42,494 nucleotides of DNA, from the NCBI GenBank assembly GCA_964350875.1, contig CAYGLT010000018.1, forward strand, positions 1 through 42,494. Direction: 5' to 3'. The first letter of the stretch is position 1. Each line of letters opens with the position of its first letter. The translations under genes and the position numbers were made by a program. The DNA is from JAHBXC01 sp964350875 (GTDB lineage: Bacteria; Planctomycetota; Phycisphaerae; Phycisphaerales; UBA1924). The notes under the pieces are model-generated. The model saw only the letters and a program-made list of their open reading frames with translations, was not told where the DNA came from and did not search any database. Positions 37,683 to 42,494 of this stretch are shown here, piece after piece.

Positions 37683-38817
37683 ATGAGCAGCCACGACGCG
37701 ACGGAGCGCGCCCCCGCCCTCCCACTCACCACTTCGCCCGGCCGCCCCCCCAAACCCACCGCCGCGAACCGCTTTCGCCTCGACTACCGCGAGGAAGCCC
37801 ACCGCATGGGCCCGCCGCCCGCGCCCATCCTCGACGCCCACTCCCACATCAACGGCGACCGCGCCTCCGCCATCTACCGCGAAGCCCGCGACCTCCACGG
37901 CGTCACCACCACCTGGTCGATGAGCCGCCTCGACGAAGCCCCCGTCGTCGTCAAGAACCTCGGCGACACCGTCCGCTTCATCGCCGTCCCCAACTTCATG
38001 AGCGATGACCGCAAGCGCGCTCACACCGACGGCTACCTCGAAGACATCAAACGATGGAACGGCGAGTTCGGCGCCAAAATCGTCAAGTTCTGGTGCGCGC
38101 CCCGCGGCGTCGACTACGGCGACGAGGTCGGCGACCCCGCGCTCCTCCGCCTCGACGGCCCCTCGCGCCGCAAGCAGATGGAACTCGCCACCGACCTCGG
38201 CATGATGTTCATGGCCCACATCGCCGACCCCGACACCTGGTTCAAAACCAAGTACGCCGACGCGCAGCGCTACGGCAGCAAGGCCGAGCAATACACCGCC
38301 CTCGAGAAACTCGGCGCCGAGTACACCCAGCCCTGGATCATCGCCCACATGGGCGGCTGGCCCGAAGACCTCAACTTCCTCGACGGGCTCCTCACACGCC
38401 GCGACAACTTCTACCTCGACTCCTCCGCAACCAAGTGGATCGTGCGCGAGATCTCCAGGCACCCGCGCTCGAAGGTCCTCGCCTTCCTCGAGAAATGGAA
38501 GGGCCGCATCCTCTTCGGCTCCGACATCGTCACGATGGACGCCCACCTCTCCGCCGACGAGGGCTACCGAGGCATGGGCGAACTCTCCAGCGGCCCCGAG
38601 CAGGCCTTCGACCTCTACGCAAGCCGCTACTGGGCCCTGCGCAAACTCTGGGAAAGCGACTACGCGGGCGAATCACCCATCGCCGACCCCGACCTCATGC
38701 TCGTCGAGCCCGACGCCTACGACGCCATGTCCGCCCCGCGCCTCGCCGGCAAGTCGATCCCACCCGCGATCCTCAAATCGCTCTACCACGACGCCACCGC
38801 CGCGCTCCTCGGCGAGT
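37683..38817 (+). CDS. amidohydrolase-2 family protein, 3' end lost in gap
   Basis: At least 378 residues, cut by the N gap. It is a TIM-barrel metal hydrolase of the amidohydrolase-2 type: the first strand motif is DAHSHI (H-x-H metal pair, about residue 54), with later metal or base residues in FMAHIADPDT, WIIAHMGGWPED and LFGSDIVTMD. Members hydrolyse or decarboxylate small cyclic or carboxylic substrates. The visible sequence ends with SLYHDATAALLGE, typical of the final helix, so only a few residues are probably missing. The ATG at 37683 opens a roughly 50-residue unstructured lead before the barrel. An in-frame start 30 nt earlier is possible but lies before the -10 box. Confidence 0.82.
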
Positions 38818-38917
38818 NNNNNNNNNNNNNNNNNNNNNNNNNNNNNNNNNNNNNNNNNNNNNNNNNNNNNNNNNNNNNNNNNNNNNNNNNNNNNNNNNNN
38901 NNNNNNNNNNNNNNNNN
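38818..38917. other. 100-N scaffold gap of unknown true size
   Basis: A run of 100 Ns. Unlike the first gap, the flanks share no visible overlap. It removes the ends of two convergent genes (amidohydrolase and YhaM-like). Confidence 0.9.
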
Positions 38918-39831
38918 ACCTCGGGCCGCGCCGTCGCCAGCGCCATCGTCGTCTTCGCGTCGAGGTTGTCGAGCATCGACACGAAGATCGCCTCGGGCGT
39001 CGCCGGGATCCGCGCCGCGCCGTACTCGGGCACGCCGTGATGCGACAGGATGATGTGCTGGAGCACCGTGATGAACGCGCCGGGCATCCGCACGCCGCTG
39101 TTCGTCATCGCCTGCTGCGCCTTGTCGTGGAGCATGATCGCCCCCTCCACGATGTGGCCCACCAGTTCGCCGCGATCCGTGTAGTGGAACCCCGTCTCCC
39201 AGCGCAGTTCGCGCGTCTTGCCAAGATCGTGCAGGAACAAACCGAGCAGCACGATGTCGCGGCTCATTCTCGGATACAAGGGCAGCACCGCGTCCGCCAC
39301 CTTCATCAACTGCAGCGTGTGCTCGAGCAGCCCGCCCAGGTACGCGTGATGCAGCGCACGCGCCGCGGGCGCCGCCTTGAACTGGTCCATCAGCATCTCG
39401 TCGTCGAGGTACGCCTGCGCCAGCGCCTTCGCCGCCGGGTGCTTCAGCGACCCCAGGATCGCCGACACCTCCGCGAACATCTCGTCGATGTTCCGCTCCG
39501 TGCACGGCAGCAACTCGCGCAACTGCTCCGGGCTCGGCTCGAGCGTGTCGATCGTGTGGATGATCAACTGGAGTTCGCCCTGGTACGGCTGCGTCTCCCC
39601 CTCGACCCACACGAACCCCTCGGTCCCCAGCCGCGCGAACAACTGCTCGGGAACGCTCCACATCCGCGCCGGGAGTTCGCCCGTCTTGTCGCGCAGGAGC
39701 GCCTTCAGATAGGCCTTGCCCGTCTTGGTCGTCCCGCGCTGCGCGTTCATGAGCGCGAACACGCCCTGAAACCGCTCAGACGGCCGAAGGTCGCGAATGT
39801 AGATCCGATCCGAGGCGTTCATCGTGGTCAT
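38918..39831 (-). CDS. YhaM-like 3'-5' exoribonuclease, 3' end lost in gap
   Basis: At least 304 residues of an OB-fold plus HD-domain protein. The N-terminal OB part (about 12-80) includes TTKTGKAYLKALLRDKTGELPARMW. The HD domain reads LHHAYLGGLLEHTLQLMKVAD, then LGLFLHDLGKTREL, with further His in LQHIILSHHGVPEYG and a closing FVSMLDNLDAKTT, the pattern of Gram-positive YhaM (CBF1) nucleases that trim RNA from the 3' end. The ATG at 39831 lies 6 nt after a - strand TACACT; a second ATG at 39822 is possible. The gap removes the C-terminal residues. Substrate specificity is inferred from the family. Confidence 0.85.
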
Positions 39832-39837
39832 GCCGCC

Positions 39838-39843
39838 AGTGTA
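39838..39843 (-). promoter_or_regulatory. -10 element (TACACT) of the YhaM-like gene
   Basis: On the - strand TACACT ends 6 nt before the ATG at 39831, giving a probable leaderless mRNA. Confidence 0.42.
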
Positions 39844-39863
39844 GCGGGGAGACGGTCCTCTCC

Positions 39864-39889
39864 CCACCCTCTCCCGCGGGAGAGGGTGG
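39864..39889. repeat. perfect 26-nt palindrome
   Basis: CCACCCTCTCCCG followed directly by its reverse complement. The word CCCTCTCCCGCGGGAGAGGG with a nearby GCCGGGTGAGGGAG is of a type recurring in intergenic DNA of many high-GC genomes, so it is probably a dispersed REP-like repeat. It lies just upstream of the YhaM-like gene's promoter. Confidence 0.65.
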
Positions 39890-39984
39890 TCGCGCAGCCG
39901 CCGGGTGAGGGAGTGCTGTCCAAGGTTCACACAGTCGCCGGGTGCCGTGGCGCATGCGAAGCAGGCGCCACGCCGGCGAGGGGG

Positions 39985-40251
39985 TCAATCAACCTCTTCC
40001 CCATTGCCCACTGCCGATTGCCCATCACCCCCGCCGAACTCTTCCCCATTGCCCATTGCCGATTGCCGATTGCCCCTCCCCTTCTGCACTTCGAACAGCA
40101 CCAGCATCGCGAAGAAGTACACCCCGAACAGCGGCGGCAGAAAGCACACGCCCTGCCCCCCGTACACCCAGAACGCCAGCGCAGACAACGCCGCCAGCGC
40201 CGACAGCGGCAGCACGATCGCGAACAGGATGAACGACGCCTTCACAATCAC
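39985..40251 (-). CDS. small two-helix membrane protein with repeat-derived tail
   Basis: An 88-residue protein with two hydrophobic segments (about 4-29, VKASFILFAIVLPLSALAAL, and about 40-54, PPLFGVYFFAMLVLF). The last 30 residues (GRGNRQSAMGNGEEFGGGDG and onward) are translated from the heptanucleotide repeat array at 40000-40072, so the tail is low-complexity and probably recent. The likely start is a GTG at 40251; no Shine-Dalgarno sequence is evident. The first codons and leader (40230-40262) are exactly repeated at 42459-42491. It may be a real small membrane protein whose end was rewritten by repeat expansion. The function is unknown. Confidence 0.5.
   Translation of the reverse strand: MIVKASFILFAIVLPLSALAALSALAFWVYGGQGVCFLPPLFGVYFFAMLVLFEVQKGRGNRQSAMGNGEEFGGGDGQSAVGNGEEVD
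40000..40072. repeat. heptanucleotide tandem repeats, CC(C/G)ATTG
   Basis: Two arrays of 7-mers: CCCATTG, CCCACTG, CCGATTG, CCCATCA (40000-40027), and CCCATTG, CCCATTG, CCGATTG, CCGATTG (40045-40072). They lie in a longer direct repeat with a 45-nt period (starts 39994 and 40039, beginning CTCTTCCCCATTG). The style resembles cyanobacterial STRR heptamers. The arrays also encode the tail of the small membrane protein. Confidence 0.8.
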
Positions 40252-40262
40252 CGCGAAGTGTT
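40230..40262. repeat. 33-nt direct repeat, left copy
   Basis: Begins TGAACGACGCCTTCACAATC and ends GCGAAGTGTT. It is identical to 42459-42491 over 33 nt; the flanks differ at once on the right (C against G). This copy covers the start of the small membrane-protein gene and its leader. Confidence 0.92.
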
Positions 40263-40296
40263 CACCGGCCGCGCCGGAAAGTCTCGCCCGGCCCGA

Positions 40297-40980
40297 TCAG
40301 CGCTTCGACGCTTCGATCCGCGCGAACACACGCGTGACCATCCGGTCGCACCGTTCACCGTCGAACGAGAGTTCCTCGCGGAGCTGCTCGAGAGCCGCCC
40401 CTTCGAGAGCGCCCGCGAGTTTGTGCTTCGCCCGATGCAGACGGACCTTCACATTGCTCTCCGTCATGCGCAGACTCTCCGCCGTCTCTCGCGTGCTCAG
40501 CCCCTGAATCAGACGGAGCATGACAACCCCCCGATCGCCGTCGGCAAGGACGGAGAACGCGGTGTCGATAAGCCGGTGGTGGTCTTCTCTGAACATGGAC
40601 GAACCCGCTGTTTGATCCGGAACGCTCGCCGTCAAGAGATCACGGTCCGATCGCTCCATCTTCGCCGCCCGCGACAACCGGCGGCGGAGCCGCAGCGCCT
40701 CGTGGAACGCGATCCGCGTCAGCCATGTCGACAGAGCCGACCGACCCTCGAACCCCTCCAATGACCGATACGCCCGGAGATAGGCCTCTTGCAACGCGTC
40801 CTCGGCATCCGCGTCGGTGGGGAGCACCGATCGAGCGGTGCGGAACAACCGCTGGTTGTAACGCCGCATGAGCAACTCGAACGCTCCCGTGTCACCGCCC
40901 ACGATGCGCGCCACCACCTCCCCATCGCTGAAGGGGAGGCGGCGGTCGGCGTCCGGAGAGATGCGCTCAGTGGCTTTCAT
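40297..40980 (-). CDS. ECF-type RNA polymerase sigma factor
   Basis: A 227-residue sigma-70 family group 4 (ECF) factor. Region 2 (about 25-100) includes GAFELLMRRYNQRLFRTARSVL, DAEDALQEAYLRAYRSLEGF and TWLTRIAFHEALRLRRR. Region 4 (about 150-205) has DRGVVMLRLIQGLSTRETAESL and TESNVKVRLHRAKHKL. A C-terminal extension of about 35 residues contains FDGERCDRMVTRVFARIE. No anti-sigma gene is adjacent; the DoxX-like membrane protein directly upstream in the operon is the only candidate partner. Promoter words GTAACC occur before both the doxX-sigma operon and the divergent PEP-CTERM gene, fitting self-regulation. The ATG at 40980 is used; a TTG 33 nt upstream is less likely. Confidence 0.9.
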   Translation of the reverse strand: MKATERISPDADRRLPFSDGEVVARIVGGDTGAFELLMRRYNQRLFRTARSVLPTDADAEDALQEAYLRAYRSLEGFEGRSALSTWLTRIAFHEALRLRRRLSRAAKMERSDRDLLTASVPDQTAGSSMFREDHHRLIDTAFSVLADGDRGVVMLRLIQGLSTRETAESLRMTESNVKVRLHRAKHKLAGALEGAALEQLREELSFDGERCDRMVTRVFARIEASKR

Positions 40981-41017
40981 CGTGACCCGCTTCGGTGACT
41001 GCGCTCGCAACAAACAT

Positions 41018-41449
41018 TCAGCCCGCGACCGCGCGATTGCCCGCCGCGCCGGCGCGACCGGGAACGAACGCCTGGCCCCGCGCCCCGGCCAACCCGGCCA
41101 AGGCGTACGCGCCGACCGCCATCACAAGGTCGCGAACGGCCACATCCAGGTAGCCGGCGAGCGCCGCGCTCACCGCGACAAGCACCAGCCAGAGCGACAC
41201 GATAGACGCCCCCAGCCGCGTGAACTTCGAAAGCACGAGCAGGCCCGCGACGACCTCGATCACGCCGACGATCATCATGAATGACCGCGAGGACATCGGC
41301 AACGCGTCGGCCGCAAACCCCGGGATGTACTGCGTCCAATCCGTGAGAATGTGGGTGAACTTGTCAAGGCCCGCGGCGATGGGAACGAGCCCGTAGCAGA
41401 GCCATAACGGGGTGTAGATCGAATTCAGTGTGGAGCGTTCTGACGGCAT
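41018..41449 (-). CDS. DoxX-like four-helix membrane protein
   Basis: A 143-residue integral membrane protein with four hydrophobic segments (about 10-28, 52-74, 80-101 and 105-122). LWLCYGLVPIAAGLDKFTHIL and MIVGVIEVVAGLLVL fit the DoxX/DoxD family of small quinone- or redox-linked membrane proteins. The tail is Ala/Gly/Arg-rich. AGGACC precedes the ATG. It lies 37 nt before the ECF sigma gene, forming a two-gene operon. DoxX-like proteins are common beside ECF sigma factors, where they may respond to membrane or redox stress; that role is inferred from context only. Confidence 0.82.
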   Translation of the reverse strand: MPSERSTLNSIYTPLWLCYGLVPIAAGLDKFTHILTDWTQYIPGFAADALPMSSRSFMMIVGVIEVVAGLLVLSKFTRLGASIVSLWLVLVAVSAALAGYLDVAVRDLVMAVGAYALAGLAGARGQAFVPGRAGAAGNRAVAG

Positions 41450-41469
41450 GGTGTGGTCCTTTCACCCAT

Positions 41470-41497
41470 TGGACCCGCCCCGCTCGCCATCGGTTAC
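41470..41497 (-). promoter_or_regulatory. ECF-type promoter of the doxX-sigma operon
   Basis: On the - strand GTAACC (41497-41492), 17 nt, then GTCCAA (41474-41469). The start would lie about 15 nt before the doxX ATG. The same -35 word, spacing and TC(C/T)AA core occur in the divergent promoter. Confidence 0.6.
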
Positions 41498-41554
41498 ATG
41501 CGTTCAAGAAAATACGCCGGACGCGAAGAACCACGCCCAACGCCGCGCTCCTGT

Positions 41555-41583
41555 GTAACCCGCTGCGCCGTGCGCGCATCTAA
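41555..41583 (+). promoter_or_regulatory. ECF-type promoter of the PEP-CTERM gene
   Basis: GTAACC (41555-41560), 17 nt, then ATCTAA (41578-41583), about 50 nt before the ATG at 41634. It mirrors the promoter of the divergent doxX-sigma operon, which suggests that both are read by the encoded ECF factor. Confidence 0.6.
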
Positions 41584-41633
41584 CCGGGCGTTCGCCAATC
41601 AATCCCTCACATGCTTCCCCGAAAGGACGCGCC

Positions 41634-42461
41634 ATGAACCGCAGCGCCACTCTCCCGATGCTCTCAACGATCGCCGCAACCGTCCTCGCCACCAACGCCT
41701 CCGCAGGGCTCGTGGGCATCAACTACTCCGACGGCTCCGTCTACTCCATCAGCACGACAGACGCCTCAGCCACGCACATCGGAACAGCGCAGCGCGGCAT
41801 CATGGGCGTCGACCGCGCGAATGACGGCACGATCTACGCCATCACCGACGGCATCGCCGGCGCCTTCGGAACCCTCGATCAGTCAACATGGGCGTTCACC
41901 TCGATCGGCCGCCTCAGCGCCGGCTTCACATCGGAAGGCGCCCTCGCGATCGACGCCGACGGCCGCGCGTTCGGCGGCGTCGCCCTCTCCGGAGGGGGAC
42001 GAGGCCTCTTCGAGATCGACATGCTCACCGGCCAGGCCAGCCCGACCGTCCCGCTCACGGCCGCATCATCCGACATCAACGGCATGACCTTCAGGTCCGA
42101 CGGCGCCCTCGTCGCCATCGATCGAGTCTCAAACCAACTCGTGTCCATCGATCCCCTCACCGGCGCGCTCACCGGAATCGCGCAACTCCAGTCACCCGGC
42201 ATCGGCGCCGTCGGCGGGCTCACCGTCGACAACGGCGTCGGCTACTACGCGACCGCAGGCGCCGTGTCCGGGTCCGAGGGCGACAACAGTCTGTACCGGA
42301 TCGACCTCTTCACCGGCGAACAATCGCTGATCGGAGAACTCGGCCCCGACGCGGGCGCAGGATTCGGCATCGGCGCACTCGTCTCGGTCCCCGTCCCGGC
42401 GCCCGCCTCCCTCGGCGTGTTCGCGACGCTCGGGTTCATCGGCATTCACCGCCGGCGCTGA
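41634..42461 (+). CDS. exported PEP-CTERM-type protein, beta-propeller-like
   Basis: A 275-residue secreted protein. Signal peptide 1 to about 24 (ending TNASA). The mature domain has repeated beta-strand units with the pattern G-x-IYAI/LFEIDMLTG/LVSIDPLTGAL/LYRIDLFTGEQ, resembling propeller-type repeats that bind ligands or surfaces; no enzyme motif. The C-terminus is VPVPAPAS, a hydrophobic segment (LGVFATLGFIG) and HRRR, a PEP-CTERM-type sorting tail. AAAGGA precedes the ATG. It is divergent from the doxX-sigma operon and shares its promoter type, so it may be a surface target of the sigma factor. Its stop codon is the first triplet of the right-hand 33-nt direct repeat. Confidence 0.82.
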   Translation: MNRSATLPMLSTIAATVLATNASAGLVGINYSDGSVYSISTTDASATHIGTAQRGIMGVDRANDGTIYAITDGIAGAFGTLDQSTWAFTSIGRLSAGFTSEGALAIDADGRAFGGVALSGGGRGLFEIDMLTGQASPTVPLTAASSDINGMTFRSDGALVAIDRVSNQLVSIDPLTGALTGIAQLQSPGIGAVGGLTVDNGVGYYATAGAVSGSEGDNSLYRIDLFTGEQSLIGELGPDAGAGFGIGALVSVPVPAPASLGVFATLGFIGIHRRR

Positions 42462-42491
42462 ACGACGCCTTCACAATCACCGCGAAGTGTT
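42459..42491. repeat. 33-nt direct repeat, right copy
   Basis: Identical to 40230-40262. It starts at the TGA of the PEP-CTERM gene and ends 3 nt before the window edge. A second copy of the small membrane-protein gene, or its original upstream flank, could lie beyond the edge. Confidence 0.92.
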
Positions 42492-42494
42492 GGC

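Noticed and set aside
38818..38917. Second gap as another k-mer overlap artefact
   Set aside because: The left flank and right flank share no common sequence by eye, so missing DNA of unknown length remains possible.
39994..40072. CRISPR array
   Set aside because: The repeats are 7-mers in short arrays with a 45-nt duplication, without regular 24-37 nt repeats and unique spacers, and no cas gene is nearby.

Overview
The window looks like a metagenome-assembled or draft contig of a high-GC Planctomycetota bacterium, most likely class Phycisphaerae. The basis is the gene content (PEP-CTERM-type exported proteins ending in RRR, a CHAD-Ppx-HD fusion, a DUF3553 protein, a stand-alone GGQ release-factor-like protein, futalosine-type menaquinone synthesis) together with the very GC-rich third codon positions. 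It has two 100-N scaffold gaps. The flanks of the first gap share an exact 55-nt overlap, so that gap is probably an assembly artefact.

Layout. 0-6 kb: a small lipoprotein, a membrane-anchored PGRP/amidase-fold protein, an overlapping Ser/Thr kinase and metallophosphoesterase pair, a zinc-ribbon membrane protein and glyA. 6-17 kb: the CHAD-Ppx-HD polyphosphate protein, mqnD, an ACT-domain protein, trmL, 5-formyl-THF cyclo-ligase, a LysM L,D-transpeptidase, a C-terminal processing protease, tsaD, a GGQ protein and a flavin-reductase-like protein. 17-18.3 kb: an orphan mraZ with an MraZ-box-like operator, then a structured non-coding RNA with GGA-bearing hairpin loops and a strong intrinsic terminator. 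This RNA is the main candidate for something undescribed. 18.3-22.7 kb: coaC-rpoZ, a DUF3553 protein, a coiled-coil protein, a PEP-CTERM protein and an unknown HTH-like protein. 22.8-26.1 kb: an AhpD-like/TetR pair with a palindromic operator, a membrane-anchored unknown, and thiS-thiG. 26.2-30.2 kb: a trypsin-like PEP-CTERM protein, a KAP-like membrane ATPase and a phosphohexomutase. 30.3-37.6 kb: the overlapping operon mrdA-rodA-rsmG-dinG and a methyltransferase. 37.7-39.8 kb: an amidohydrolase and a YhaM-like exoribonuclease, both cut by the second gap. 39.8-42.5 kb: repeats, a small membrane protein, and a DoxX/ECF-sigma/PEP-CTERM block lying between 33-bp direct repeats.

The genes mainly serve cell-envelope building (amidase fold, L,D-transpeptidase, PBP2, RodA, Ctp protease), translation and RNA maintenance (tsaD, trmL, rsmG, GGQ protein, YhaM) and cofactor supply (folate, CoA, thiamine, menaquinone). 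Two global signals stand out. First, the + strand is G-rich up to about 22.7 kb and C-rich afterwards regardless of gene direction, as expected where replication forks meet. Second, at least eight genes have a TAnnnT -10 element only 5-8 nt before the start codon, which suggests frequent leaderless transcription. All functional statements come from reading motifs and context; no database search was run.
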